DNA of 64,000 bases from CAVQND01 sp964653485 (GTDB lineage: Bacteria > Verrucomicrobiota > Verrucomicrobiia > Limisphaerales > UBA8199). Position 1 is the stretch's first letter. Each line of letters starts with the position of its first letter. The DNA is taken from assembly GCA_964653485.1 (NCBI GenBank), contig CAZZFF010000002.1, positions 62,001 through 126,000 on the forward strand, given 5' to 3'. The notes under the pieces were generated by a model. It was not told where the DNA came from. It searched no databases and was given only the letters and a program-made list of their open reading frames with translations. Both the position numbers and the translations under genes were made by a program. Shown here one piece after another: positions 43,886 through 53,365 of this stretch.

Positions 43886-46800
43886 CTAAATCGTTTTGGC
43901 GGTTCCGATGGCGTCCGGGGCGTTTGGTTCAGAATCCCTCCCGCTTCGAATCATGCAGAACACGACCGGGACAAAAAAGAGCGTGGCGACGGTGGCAAAG
44001 AGCAGGCCGCCGATGACGGCGCGGCCCAGGGGCGCGTTCTGCTCGCCGCCTTCGCCAAAGCCGAGCGCCATCGGGACCATGCCGATAATCATCGCCAGGG
44101 CCGTCATGACGACGGGGCGCAAGCGGATGTAGCCGGCATCCAACGCGGCTGCGAAGGCATTGTGCGTTTCAGCCAGGCGTTCTTTCGCGAAGGTAACGAC
44201 CAGGATGCTGTTGGAGGTGGCCACGCCGATGCTCATGACCGCGCCCATGAGGGAGGGGACGTTGAGCGTGGTGCGCGTCAGGAAGAGCATCCAGACGAAC
44301 CCGCACAACGCGCCGGGCAAGGCCGTGATGATGATGAACGGGTCGCTCCAGGATTGGAAGTTCATGACGATCAGCAGATAGACCAGCGCGATGGCGAAGA
44401 GCAGGCCGAACGCCAGCCCGAAGAAGGAAGACCTCATTGTCTCCACCTGCCCCCGCACGATGATGGAACTGCCGCGCGGAAGCTCCTTCTCGGCGGAGCG
44501 TATGATGCTCTCAAAGCCCTTGGCCACGCTGCCCAGGTCGCGGCCCTGGACATCCCCATAGACGTCAATCACGGGTTGGACATTGTAATGGCTGACCACC
44601 CCTTGCTCGGTGCCCCGTGAGAACGTGGCCAGATTGCCGAGCAACTGCGGGACCGCCCCGCTCGGCCCTGTGACGGGAATTCCGGCCAGGCTCTGCAAGG
44701 AGTCGAGGTGGTATTGGGGCACTTGCGAGGCCACTTGATAGCTCACGCCATTGACCGGGTTGAGATAAAACGAGGGGGCCGTCTGGAAACTGCCGCTGAG
44801 CGCGACCAGCAGGCTGGAGGCGACATCCCGCTGGGTGAACCCCACCTCCTGGACTTTGGTGCGGTCCGCTTTGACTTGCAGGGACGGGAGGTCGAACATC
44901 TGCTGGACATGCACGTCCACGGCGCCCGGGATGTGGCGGAGTTTGCCGGCGATTTGGTTGGCGATGTTGTAATTGGCCACCTGGTCCCGCCCGACCACCT
45001 GGATGTCAATGGGAGAGGGCAGGCCGAAGTTCAAGACCTGGCTTACGATGTCGGCCGGTTGAAAAAAGAAGGAGACCCCCGGGAACGCCGAGTTCAGGTC
45101 GCGGCGGAGTTTTCGGATATAGCCCTCGGTGGGGTGGTGATTTTCGCGACTCAGCGAGATCAGGATTTCGGCGTCGAAGGGCCCGATGGTTCCGCCGTTG
45201 TTGTAGGAGACGTTGATGCCGCTGGCGGGCAGGCCGATGTTATCGACAATGCTCTCCAACTCCTTCGCGGGGATGGTGCGCCGGATGACCTCCTCAACGT
45301 GATCGCACAAGAGGGCGGTTTGCTCCACTCGGGTGCCCGTTTTGGCCCGGACATGGAGCCGCATCTGGCCGGCATCCACTTTGGGAAAGAAGTCCTGGCC
45401 CAGGAAGGGCGTCAAAAGGCATGACGCGCCGCAGAAGGCCAGAAAGGCGATGGCGAAAGGGCGCCGGTGGTTCAAGCAGGCCGCAAGCCAGCCACGGTAG
45501 CCGCTGCGCAGCCGCTCAAATCCACGTTCGAAGCCGGCGTGGAAGCGCCCGAACCAGCCCTTGGCCTCCGTGCCGGTCTCATGGACATGGCGACGGAGGA
45601 AGAACATGACCAGGGTGGGCACGACGGTGCGGGAGAGCAGGTAAGAGGCCAGCATCGCGAAACACACCGCCTCGGCCAACGGCACAAAAAGGTAGCGGGC
45701 CGTGCCGGTCAAGAAGAACATCGGCACGAACACGATGCAGATACAGAGGGTGGAGACGAAGGCCGGGACGGCAATTTGCGAGGCGCCATCGAGGATGGCC
45801 GTGCGCAGCTCCTTGCCTTGCCGGAGGTTGCGCTCGATGTTCTCGATTTCGACTGTCGCATCATCCACCAGGATGCCCACGGCCAGCGCCAGGCCGCCCA
45901 GGGTCATGATGTTCATCGTCTCTCCCAGGATGCTCAGGGTGATGATCGAACAGAGGATGGCCAGCGGAATCGAAATGACGATGACGAAGGTGGTGCGCCA
46001 GTTGCCAAGGAAAACCAGGATCATGATGGCCGTCAGGCAGGCGGCGATGGCGGCCTCCTTGATCACCGATTGGACGGCCGCGCGGACGAACAAGGACTGG
46101 TCCAGCAGGGTGCGGATTTCCAATTCCGGGGGCAGGGTTTTCGCGACCAGCGGCACGGCCTTCTTGAGACGGGCTACAATATCCAGGGTGGAAGCGGCGC
46201 CAGATTTGATGATCGTTACCAGCGAGGCGCGGACGCCCCCGCTGCGGACGATGTTCTGTTGGACTGCGAACCCGTCGCGCACGTGCGCAACGTCGCGCAC
46301 GTAGATCATGCGGCCGTTGACCTGCTTGAGCGGGATGTCGTTGAGCTCCCGTATGGTGGCGGGGCTGCCGTTCAGTTCAACGGCGTACTCCGTGTTCCCG
46401 ATCTTCTCCGTGCCGGAGGGCAGGATCAGGTTCTCCGCGTTGACCGCGTTGACCACGTCGGAGGGAGACAGTCCTGTCCCTTGCAGGGCGGAGAGGTCAA
46501 TATCCACCAGGATCATGCGGGTCTTGCCCCCATACGGGCTCGGCATGGAGGCCCCTTGCACCGTGGCAAGGCCAATCCGGAGGAAATTCGCCGCCAGATC
46601 GTTGACTTGCGATTCCGAGAGGGTCTTGCTGCTCAAGCTCAGTTGCAAGATGGGAACGCTCGATGCGTTGTAAGTGATGATGAGCGGCGGCGTGATGCCG
46701 GGCGGCAGGCTGCGCACGGCCGCCTGGCTTATCGCGGTGATTTGCGCGATGGCCATGTCAATTTTCACGTTGGGATGAAAAAAGACCTTGATGACCCCCA

Positions 46801-47065
46801 TCCCGTTGAGGGACTGAGATTCGATGTGCTCGATGTCGTTGACGGTGGTCGTAAGCCCGCGCTCGCTTACCGTCACGATGCGGGAGGCCATTTCCGATGC
46901 GGACATGCCGGTGTAGCCCCAAACGATGCTCACAACCGGGATGCTGATGTCCGGAAAGATGTCCGTCGGGGTGCGCAAAATGACCACTGGGCTGACCAGC
47001 AAGATCATGAGCGCAACCACCACAAACGTATACGGCCGGTTCAGGGCCAGTCGGACAATCCACAT
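43886..47065 (-). CDS. RND efflux inner-membrane transporter (AcrB/HAE family)
   Basis: 1059 residues, the usual length. Typical N-terminus (VRLALNRPYTFVVVALMILLVSPVVILRTPTDIFPDI), a proton-relay segment GLALAVGILVDDATVEIENIERN with the two Asp of transmembrane helix 4, and a second repeated half ending in RPVVMTALAMIIGMVPMALGFGEGGEQNAPLG. Proton-driven export of drugs, dyes or metabolites; the HAE type rather than the metal type by its DD motif. First gene of the three-gene efflux operon. Confidence 0.95.
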   Translation of the reverse strand: MWIVRLALNRPYTFVVVALMILLVSPVVILRTPTDIFPDISIPVVSIVWGYTGMSASEMASRIVTVSERGLTTTVNDIEHIESQSLNGMGVIKVFFHPNVKIDMAIAQITAISQAAVRSLPPGITPPLIITYNASSVPILQLSLSSKTLSESQVNDLAANFLRIGLATVQGASMPSPYGGKTRMILVDIDLSALQGTGLSPSDVVNAVNAENLILPSGTEKIGNTEYAVELNGSPATIRELNDIPLKQVNGRMIYVRDVAHVRDGFAVQQNIVRSGGVRASLVTIIKSGAASTLDIVARLKKAVPLVAKTLPPELEIRTLLDQSLFVRAAVQSVIKEAAIAACLTAIMILVFLGNWRTTFVIVISIPLAILCSIITLSILGETMNIMTLGGLALAVGILVDDATVEIENIERNLRQGKELRTAILDGASQIAVPAFVSTLCICIVFVPMFFLTGTARYLFVPLAEAVCFAMLASYLLSRTVVPTLVMFFLRRHVHETGTEAKGWFGRFHAGFERGFERLRSGYRGWLAACLNHRRPFAIAFLAFCGASCLLTPFLGQDFFPKVDAGQMRLHVRAKTGTRVEQTALLCDHVEEVIRRTIPAKELESIVDNIGLPASGINVSYNNGGTIGPFDAEILISLSRENHHPTEGYIRKLRRDLNSAFPGVSFFFQPADIVSQVLNFGLPSPIDIQVVGRDQVANYNIANQIAGKLRHIPGAVDVHVQQMFDLPSLQVKADRTKVQEVGFTQRDVASSLLVALSGSFQTAPSFYLNPVNGVSYQVASQVPQYHLDSLQSLAGIPVTGPSGAVPQLLGNLATFSRGTEQGVVSHYNVQPVIDVYGDVQGRDLGSVAKGFESIIRSAEKELPRGSSIIVRGQVETMRSSFFGLAFGLLFAIALVYLLIVMNFQSWSDPFIIITALPGALCGFVWMLFLTRTTLNVPSLMGAVMSIGVATSNSILVVTFAKERLAETHNAFAAALDAGYIRLRPVVMTALAMIIGMVPMALGFGEGGEQNAPLGRAVIGGLLFATVATLFFVPVVFCMIRSGRDSEPNAPDAIGTAKTI

Positions 47066-47182
47066 AAAGCTATCGACTCAAATCCCGTTCAGCCACGAGT
47101 CTATCTGCCGCACCCTGGGTTGCAAGCCTCCCCGCAGCGGCGGAGTGAGGCCTTCCGGTCGAAATAACGCTTCCGATCATCG

Positions 47183-48022
47183 CTAAAACTCCCAAACAAA
47201 GTGGGCCATTACGTCGAACCGGTCGGACCCGTTGTTCAATCCAATGGGGATTCCCAAACCGATCTCCATTTCCGGCCTGACTCTCCAAAGGCAGCCCGGC
47301 GTCGCATACACTTCATTTTCAGTCCCGTGGTTGTTCCACTGGTTGTTGGTCCAATTGAATTCCAAGGTTGCCGCCGCGTGAGGAAACAGCACAAACAAAC
47401 CGCTGCCCAGGCGGAATTCGTGCGCGGCCGGTTGCTCGGTATCCGGGTTTTTGGGAGTATTGACCCTCTGCACCAGGCCCGCGCCAATTTCGGTAAAAAG
47501 CTCGGTGCGGTGAAGTTGTGGGAAATCCCTCGCCAGGATCACGGAGGGTTCGTATTCAAGGAAGCCCTCGCTTAGCCCTTTGTTCACATCGCCGACCGGA
47601 ACCTGGATGGAGAAGCGCGGTGCGACGTGGAACAGGGAACCGCCGATGCTGATGAAGCTGTATTGTGTGCCGAGTTCAAGATCGCCGACGCCGCGCGCAA
47701 CCGGTTGGCTCTCAGGATACCGTTGGACCAGCGAGTTCCATTCCGCTTGCACCTGCCAACTGTCGGTGAGTCCATATTCCAGCGACAACGGGATGGTCCA
47801 TACGTCGCCACCGGAGCGGTTCTGATAAGAGGATGCCAGTTCCACTTGCAGTTCTCCCTTTTCCTGGGGATAGACCACATCGGTCTTGAAAAGCTCCTCG
47901 ATGGGACGCCTCACGCGATTGGTGGAGCCATCGGCATCGTCGTCATTTGCGCGAGCGCGAGTGGATGAGAACGAGAGGGCCATGACCGCCAACAGACCGA
48001 GGGCACAACGACACCATGACAT
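47183..48022 (-). CDS. Outer-membrane beta-barrel protein of unknown function
   Basis: 279 residues with signal peptide (LGLLAVMALSFSSTRARA) and an alternating-strand mature part: GELQVELASSYQNR, WTIPLSLEYGLTDSWQVQAEW, LGTQYSFISIGGS and a final VMAHFVWEF with C-terminal Phe as in barrel proteins. It lies upstream of the RND operon on the same strand with a 117-base gap. Its architecture resembles the nif-linked barrel at 5343-6302 only in general terms. Confidence 0.8.
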   Translation of the reverse strand: MSWCRCALGLLAVMALSFSSTRARANDDDADGSTNRVRRPIEELFKTDVVYPQEKGELQVELASSYQNRSGGDVWTIPLSLEYGLTDSWQVQAEWNSLVQRYPESQPVARGVGDLELGTQYSFISIGGSLFHVAPRFSIQVPVGDVNKGLSEGFLEYEPSVILARDFPQLHRTELFTEIGAGLVQRVNTPKNPDTEQPAAHEFRLGSGLFVLFPHAAATLEFNWTNNQWNNHGTENEVYATPGCLWRVRPEMEIGLGIPIGLNNGSDRFDVMAHFVWEF

Positions 48023-48111
48023 GAACCCATCATGCTTGTTGGCGGCCTTGCGTCAACGCCAAAGCCAGGCGCCAAGGCCTTGCCTGCACGGCGGTGGACA
48101 AAGTGGTATTC

Positions 48112-48233
48112 TGGAGTGCGCCGGCAGAGCGAAGCGTCCCGACGAGTCGGGATTTCGGCCGCGCGGGACATCCGACACGTCAGACGCTGCCCGAACCAAA
48201 GCGGTGTCGCGCTTCGCTTGCCACCGCACTCCA
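48112..48233. repeat. MITE-like element with 25-base imperfect terminal inverted repeats
   Basis: The ends are TGGAGTGCG and CGCACTCCA (perfect 9 bases) and the match extends inward to AGCGAAGCG / CGCTTCGCT with a few mismatches. The centre has its own hairpin (TCCCGACGAGTCGGGA). It carries no gene. I recall similar CGCACTCCA-ended elements in other verrucomicrobial genomes; a search would confirm. It fills the intergenic space before moxR. Confidence 0.72.
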
Positions 48234-48358
48234 AAACGGCCTACCCGGGACCTTCCGAAGGACTTTGTCACTGGCCCCTGGCTTCGCCTGGGACTTCTTG
48301 TCTCGGACAGGCCGTTACAACTTGAGTCGCCGGCGAACCTTGCCTAGATTCAGGGAGC

Positions 48359-49339
48359 ATGAACGTACCGTTGAACGAAGAAGTCCAGGAGGCGGCGGCC
48401 TGGATTGGCAAACTGCGGGCTGAGGTCGGCAAGGTCATTGTAGGGCAGCAGCAGTTGGTGGATCGGCTGCTGGTGGGATTGCTCGCCAACGGCCACGTGC
48501 TGCTCGAGGGGGTGCCCGGGTTGGCCAAGACATTGTCGGTCCGCACGATGGCGGCGGCGATCCATGCCTCTTTTCATCGAATCCAGTTTACCCCCGACCT
48601 CCTGCCGGCGGACATCGTCGGGACGCTGATCTACAATCCCCAGGACGGCAAGTACCGCGCGACCAAAGGGCCGGTGTTTGCCAATTTCGTTCTGGCCGAC
48701 GAAATCAACCGGGCGCCGGCCAAGGTGCAGTCGGCCCTGCTGGAGACCATGCAGGAGCGCCAGGTGACGCTTGGAGGGGAAACGATGCCGCTGCCGCTGC
48801 CGTTCCTGGTGCTGGCCACGGAGAACCCCATCGACCAGGAGGGCACTTACCCTCTGCCGGAGGCGCAGGTGGACCGCTTCATGTTCAAAGTGCTGCTGGA
48901 CTACCCGTCCTTCGAGGAAGAACGCAAGATTCTGGACCGCATGGCCGTGACGACGCCGGAAACCGCCGTGCAGCCGGTCATCCCGCTGGACCAGATCCTC
49001 CAGACGCGCAAGCTGGTGGACCAGATTCATGTGGACGAGAAGGTCAGGGATTACATCGTCCACCTGGTCTTCGCGACGCGCCAGCCGGAGAAGTATCATC
49101 TTGATCTCAAGCACTTCATCCAGTTCGGGGCTTCGCCGCGCGCGACGATTTACCTCACCCTGGCCGGGCGTGCCTGGGCGCTGCTGCAAGGCCGCGCTTA
49201 CGTCACCCCGGAGGACATCAAGAGCATCGGCCCGGATGTCCTGCGCCACCGCATCCTTCTGACCTACGAGGCCGAAGCACAAGCGGTGACGACCGACGCG
49301 ATCATCAAGAAAATATTCAACGCCGTGCCGGTGCCCTGA
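48359..49339 (+). CDS. MoxR-family AAA+ ATPase
   Basis: 326 residues. Walker A GVPGLAKT, Walker B ADEINRAP, sensor ATENPIDQEGTYPLPEAQVDRF. MoxR proteins act as chaperones for VWA-domain partners, which follow in this operon. First gene of moxR-DUF58-DUF4381-like-VWA-VWA on the plus strand. Confidence 0.95.
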   Translation: MNVPLNEEVQEAAAWIGKLRAEVGKVIVGQQQLVDRLLVGLLANGHVLLEGVPGLAKTLSVRTMAAAIHASFHRIQFTPDLLPADIVGTLIYNPQDGKYRATKGPVFANFVLADEINRAPAKVQSALLETMQERQVTLGGETMPLPLPFLVLATENPIDQEGTYPLPEAQVDRFMFKVLLDYPSFEEERKILDRMAVTTPETAVQPVIPLDQILQTRKLVDQIHVDEKVRDYIVHLVFATRQPEKYHLDLKHFIQFGASPRATIYLTLAGRAWALLQGRAYVTPEDIKSIGPDVLRHRILLTYEAEAQAVTTDAIIKKIFNAVPVP

Positions 49340-49373
49340 TGACAAGTCCGAGGGGGTCTGCGAAGTATCCGCA

Positions 49374-50282
49374 ATGAACGTCTCTGAATTGATCGAGTCT
49401 GTACATCGGGTCGAGGTGCGCACCAACCGCCTGGTCAACGACACTATGGTGGGCGCCTACCAGAGCCATTTCAAAGGCCGCGGAATGGACTTCGAAGAGT
49501 TGCGGGAGTACATCCCGGGCGACGAGGTCCGCGATATTGATTGGAACGTGACCTACCGGATGGGCCGGCCGTTTGTGAGGCGCTACCGGGAGGAGCGGGA
49601 GCTGGCCATGCTGCTGGCCGTGGACATCTCCGCCTCGTCGGCCTTCGGCTCCTGGCGGCGCACCAAGCGCGAGTTCGCCGCCGAGGTCGCCGCCACCCTG
49701 GCCATCTCCGCCGCCCGCAGCAGCGACAAAGTGGGGCTCCTGCTCTTCAGCGACCAGGTGGAGTTGTTCCTGCCCCCGCGCAAGGGCCGCCGCCACATCC
49801 TCCGCCTCATCCGGGAAACGCTCTCTTTCCAGCCGAACCACCGCGCCACCAACATCCCGGCCGGCCTGGCTTTTCTGAATCGTGTCCTGCACCGGCGCTC
49901 GATCGTGTTTCTCCTGACCGATTTCCTGCATAACCTGGGCGCCGCGGCCGCCGCCGGGCGGGACACCGTCCAGGAACTCGGCCTTACCAACGCGCGCCAC
50001 GACTTGGTCTGCCTCCACCTGCACGACCCCCGCGAGGCCGAATTGCCCCCCGCCGGCCTGCTCACAATCGAAGATGCCGAGACCGGCGAGCTGCTCGAAG
50101 TGGATTCGAGCCGCGCCTCTGTCCGCCTCAAATATGCCGCCACCAATGCCGAACGCCTTGCGGAACTGGACCGCACGTTGCGCCGCGCGGGAGTGGACAC
50201 CCTCCGTTTCAGCACCGCCGAGTCCTTCGCCCAAACCCTCCAGCGCTTCTTCGAAACCCGGCGCGGAAGGAGGAAGGGATGA
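49374..50282 (+). CDS. DUF58 domain protein
   Basis: 302 residues. Family hallmarks: TNRLVNDTMVGAYQSHFKGRGMDFEELREYIPGDEVRDIDWNVTYR is split over the conserved first 60 residues, and a degenerate VWA-like domain follows (MLLAVDISASSAFGSW, VGLLLFSDQVELFLPPRKG). Typical partner of MoxR ATPases. Its TGA overlaps the ATG of the next frame (ATGA), after which an AATCCGAA repeat begins directly. Confidence 0.93.
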   Translation: MNVSELIESVHRVEVRTNRLVNDTMVGAYQSHFKGRGMDFEELREYIPGDEVRDIDWNVTYRMGRPFVRRYREERELAMLLAVDISASSAFGSWRRTKREFAAEVAATLAISAARSSDKVGLLLFSDQVELFLPPRKGRRHILRLIRETLSFQPNHRATNIPAGLAFLNRVLHRRSIVFLLTDFLHNLGAAAAAGRDTVQELGLTNARHDLVCLHLHDPREAELPPAGLLTIEDAETGELLEVDSSRASVRLKYAATNAERLAELDRTLRRAGVDTLRFSTAESFAQTLQRFFETRRGRRKG

Positions 50283-51010
50283 AAGGGGAAAATCCGAAAT
50301 CCGAAATCCGAAATCCGAAGGTCGAGGGGCAAAGGCCGGGAGCGCGAGGGCTTCGGGCGTTGGATCTGGGATCAATGCGGGCCGGCGATTTCGGATTTCG
50401 GATTTCGGATTTCCTTCGGATTTCGGATTTCGGATTTCGGATTTTCCCATTCGCCCTCCTCGCCTGCGCCGCCACCAACAACCCCGACGCCATCCCCGCT
50501 CTGCGCCCGCCGCGCGGAGAGATTCCGCCGGGGTTTTGGGAGAAGCATGGACTGCTGACGGTGGCGTGCTCTCTGCTGGGGCTGGCGTTGGTGGGCCTGG
50601 CCGGTTGGTTTCTTGCGCGACGCAAACCGGTCGCGGTGCCCGCACCGGAAATGCTCGCGCGGCAGGCCCTCGAGCCCTTGCGCCGGCAGCGTGAAGAGGG
50701 CGCCGTGTTAAGCCGCGTCTCACATATCCTGCGCCACTACCTCATCGCGGCCTTCGGCCTGCCGCCGGAGGAACTGACCCGCAGCGAGTTCTGCCGGCTG
50801 CTCGGCGGGAGCCAGGAAGTTGGGCCGGAGTTGGCGGGCGCGGTTGCGGAATTCCTCCGCCGCTGCGACGAGCGGAAGTTCGCGCCTTCGGCCCCGCAGC
50901 CGCCCTTGGGGGCAGCCGAGCAGGCCCTGAGTCTCATCCAGGCCGCCGAGCAACGGCTGGCCCGGTTGCGCGAGGCTGCCCCGGTTGCGGCGGGAAAGGA
51001 CAGCCGATAG
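50279..51010 (+). CDS. DUF4381-like membrane protein of the moxR/VWA operon, N-terminus built from repeat DNA
   Basis: 243 residues from the ATG at 50279. Residues 1-60 translate the AATCCGAA/TTCGGATT repeat (FGFRISDF appears several times). Genuine sequence begins near FPFALLACAATNNPDAIPALRPPRGEIPPGFW, where LLAC looks like a lipobox or the end of a signal, then one membrane helix (LLTVACSLLGLALVGLAGWFLA) and a cytoplasmic helical part of about 150 residues (ILRHYLIAAFGLPPEELTRSEF). In related operons a protein of this plan lies between DUF58 and the VWA genes. No native start codon is visible between repeat and signal, so the repeat may supply it. Confidence 0.75.
   Translation: MKGENPKSEIRNPKVEGQRPGARGLRALDLGSMRAGDFGFRISDFLRISDFGFRIFPFALLACAATNNPDAIPALRPPRGEIPPGFWEKHGLLTVACSLLGLALVGLAGWFLARRKPVAVPAPEMLARQALEPLRRQREEGAVLSRVSHILRHYLIAAFGLPPEELTRSEFCRLLGGSQEVGPELAGAVAEFLRRCDERKFAPSAPQPPLGAAEQALSLIQAAEQRLARLREAAPVAAGKDSR
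50291..50445. repeat. AATCCGAA / TTCGGATT inverted-repeat block 1
   Basis: Left arm 50291-50320 is four tandem AATCCGAA-type units; right arm 50389-50445 is the inverse TTCGGATT. The arms flank about 70 unique bases including AGGGCTTCGGGCGTTGG, of which a variant occurs in block 2. It starts 8 bases after the DUF58 stop codon. The RNA could fold into a long hairpin. Confidence 0.88.
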
Positions 51011-51013
51011 CCC

Positions 51014-52054
51014 ATGCCCGGCAATCTTGAATTTCAATACCCGTGGTTGCTCGCGTTGCTGGCGCTGCTGCCGATTTATGCCTTCCTTCACGGGCGTCCA
51101 GGCCGACTCTCGGCCTTGCGGTTCCCCAGCGCGGACCTGGCGCGCGCGGCGGGCGCCGTGGCCCGGGCGGCGGCGGGGCGCCTGCTCCTGTTCCTGCGCC
51201 TGCTCGCGGTGGGGCTGTGCATTGTGGCCCTGGCCGGACCGCGCTTTGCCAACGACCGCACCGAGACGCAGGCCAGCGGCGTGGACATCATGCTCGTCCT
51301 CGATTTGTCCTGGTCGATGATGGCCCTGGACATGGGCGGCCTGAACGAGCGCGTCTCTCGCTATGATATCGCCTCGCAGGTCCTCGAAGATTTCATCCGC
51401 AAACGTCCGAGCGACCGCATGGGACTCATCGTCTTCTCCGCCGTGCCCTATCTGGCCAGCCCGCTCACGCTCAATCACGACTGGCTGATCCAGAACCTCC
51501 ACCGGCTGCACGTCGGTTTGATCCGCGACCTCGGCACGGCCATCGGCGACGCCACCGCTGCCGCCGCCAAACGGCTGCAGGCCGTCAAAGACAGCAAGAG
51601 CCGCATCGCCATTGTCCTCACCGACGGGGACAACAACAAGGGCGAGATCGACCCGGTGCCGGCGGCGCAACTCGCGGCCGCCCTGGGCGAGAAGGTCTAT
51701 ACCATCGGCATCGGCATCGAGGCGCCTTGCGAGTTGTACAAATTTGACCCCGCCACAGGCAAACTGGTCTTTGACCCCCAAGGCAATCTCATCTCCACAA
51801 TGACCCTCCAGCCGGCCAACTACAGTGTCCTGGGCAAGATGGCTGCCCTCTCGAAGGCCAAATTCTATCGCGCCACCAGCCGCCGCGAACTCCAGAGCAT
51901 CTACAACGACATCGATCGCCTTGAAAAAACCGAGGTCAAACTCAGGCGCTTCACCAGTTACCGGCCCCTGTTCCAATGGCCCCTGCTCGCCGCCTTCGGC
52001 CTCTTCACGCTCGAAATGGTCTTGTCCAATACACGCTTGAGGAGAGTGCCGTGA
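51014..52054 (+). CDS. batA: VWA-domain membrane protein (BatA-like)
   Basis: 346 residues. An N-terminal helix pair (YPWLLALLALLPIYAFLHG and LLLFLRLLAVGLCIVALAGPRF), a VWA domain with MIDAS motif DLSWSM, T in SPLTLNHD and DGDNNKGE, and a C-terminal membrane anchor (PLLAAFGLFTLEMVL). BatA-type proteins work with MoxR ATPases at the inner membrane. Three bases separate it from the preceding gene. Confidence 0.88.
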   Translation: MPGNLEFQYPWLLALLALLPIYAFLHGRPGRLSALRFPSADLARAAGAVARAAAGRLLLFLRLLAVGLCIVALAGPRFANDRTETQASGVDIMLVLDLSWSMMALDMGGLNERVSRYDIASQVLEDFIRKRPSDRMGLIVFSAVPYLASPLTLNHDWLIQNLHRLHVGLIRDLGTAIGDATAAAAKRLQAVKDSKSRIAIVLTDGDNNKGEIDPVPAAQLAAALGEKVYTIGIGIEAPCELYKFDPATGKLVFDPQGNLISTMTLQPANYSVLGKMAALSKAKFYRATSRRELQSIYNDIDRLEKTEVKLRRFTSYRPLFQWPLLAAFGLFTLEMVLSNTRLRRVP

Positions 52055-52056
52055 AC

Positions 52057-52271
52057 GAAATCCGAAATCCGAAATCCGAAATTCGAAGGAAATCCGAAAT
52101 CCGAAGGGCGGGATCGCAGGGCTTGCGAGCGTTGGCTCTGCACGCGGGACTGAGGCCATATTCTATTTCGTGTTGCACAGCGACCGAATCGGGTAATGAA
52201 CCCGATGCGGCCTTCGGATTTCGGATTTCGGATTTCCTTCGGATTTCGGATTTCGGATTTCGGATTTCGGA
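52057..52271. repeat. AATCCGAA / TTCGGATT inverted-repeat block 2
   Basis: Left arm 52057-52106 and right arm 52212-52271 are tandem AATCCGAA and TTCGGATT units; the centre contains AGGGCTTGCGAGCGTTGGCTCTG, related to the centre of block 1. It starts two bases after the batA stop codon and fills the whole gap before the next VWA gene (52055-52307), which otherwise holds no gene. Confidence 0.88.
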
Positions 52272-52307
52272 GTTTTCCGGCCCTCTGCCTTCGGGCCTTG
52301 CACTCGA

Positions 52308-53345
52308 ATGACCTCCTCCTTCGCTAATCCTCATTTTGCGGAACCGTCGTGGCTTTGGTTGGCGGCGCTGGGGCCGGTGGTGTTGGCGGCGCTGCAGCGG
52401 TATTCGGCCTGGATGCGGCGCAAGCACTTGGCCCGGATCGCGGCGCCGGAGTTCGTCAAAGAACTGACCGCCTCACACAGCCCCCTTCGGCGCCAGGTCA
52501 AGGACGCGCTCCTGGTCCTGGCGGTGGCGGGTGTGGGCCTGGCCTTGGCCCGGCCACAGTGGGGCGAACGCGCCGATGCCGGGTACCTGTTGGGCCAGGA
52601 CATGGTGTTCCTCTTGGATTGCTCGCGGAGCATGCTGGCCACGGATGTCTCCCCCAGCCGCCTGCAGCGGGCCAAACTCGCCGTTCTGGATTATGTCCAG
52701 CACCACGGACGCGGGCGCGTCGGGTTGGTCGCGTTCGCGGGCCAGGCATTTCTCCAATGCCCTCTGACGTTCGACTATGACGCCTTTCAGGACGCGTTGA
52801 GCGCGCTGGACGATAAGACGATTCCGGTCCTTGGCACCGACATCGGCCGCGCCCTGGATGAGGGGTTCCACGCCATGGACAAGAGTGACCGGCTTAAGCT
52901 GCTGGTGCTGGTTACCGACGGCGAGGACCTCGAGAAAGGCGGGGCGCGCGTGGCGCAATCGCTCGCAAAAGAGGGCGTCGTTGTCTTCACGGTGGGAGTC
53001 GGGACCCCGGCCGGAACCGAAATCCAGATGTTCAACGAACAGGGCAAGCCGGAGCTGGTCCACGACCGGAAGGGCGAGGTCGTGCGCAGCCGCTTGGATG
53101 AGAGCACCCTGCGCGCCATCGCCCAGGCAACCCATGGCTCTTATTTCCCCCTGGGACCCCTGGGCGAGGGCCTGGCCAAAGTCCGGCTTGCGGTCCAATC
53201 CCTGTCCAGCACGTCCGGCTCGGTCCCCGGCCGCAAACTGGGCGTGGACCGATTTCACTGGCCTGTCGCCGGCGTCCTGGTCCTCCTCGTTGCCGAGTCG
53301 CTTTTAGGCACCCGCCGACGGCTTTACAACCTTGCCCGCGAATAG
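52308..53345 (+). CDS. batB: VWA-domain membrane protein (BatB-like)
   Basis: 345 residues. Membrane segment WLWLAALGPVVLAAL, second segment ALLVLAVAGVGLALARPQW, VWA domain with MIDAS DCSRSM, CPLTFDYDAF and TDGEDLEKGG, C-terminal anchor VAGVLVLLVAESLLG. Paralogue of the preceding gene; BatA/BatB pairs are typical. The TPR protein BatC and BatD, often found next, are absent: serS follows 20 bases on. Confidence 0.88.
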   Translation: MTSSFANPHFAEPSWLWLAALGPVVLAALQRYSAWMRRKHLARIAAPEFVKELTASHSPLRRQVKDALLVLAVAGVGLALARPQWGERADAGYLLGQDMVFLLDCSRSMLATDVSPSRLQRAKLAVLDYVQHHGRGRVGLVAFAGQAFLQCPLTFDYDAFQDALSALDDKTIPVLGTDIGRALDEGFHAMDKSDRLKLLVLVTDGEDLEKGGARVAQSLAKEGVVVFTVGVGTPAGTEIQMFNEQGKPELVHDRKGEVVRSRLDESTLRAIAQATHGSYFPLGPLGEGLAKVRLAVQSLSSTSGSVPGRKLGVDRFHWPVAGVLVLLVAESLLGTRRRLYNLARE

Positions 53346-53365
53346 TCCGGGCATATAATACACGG

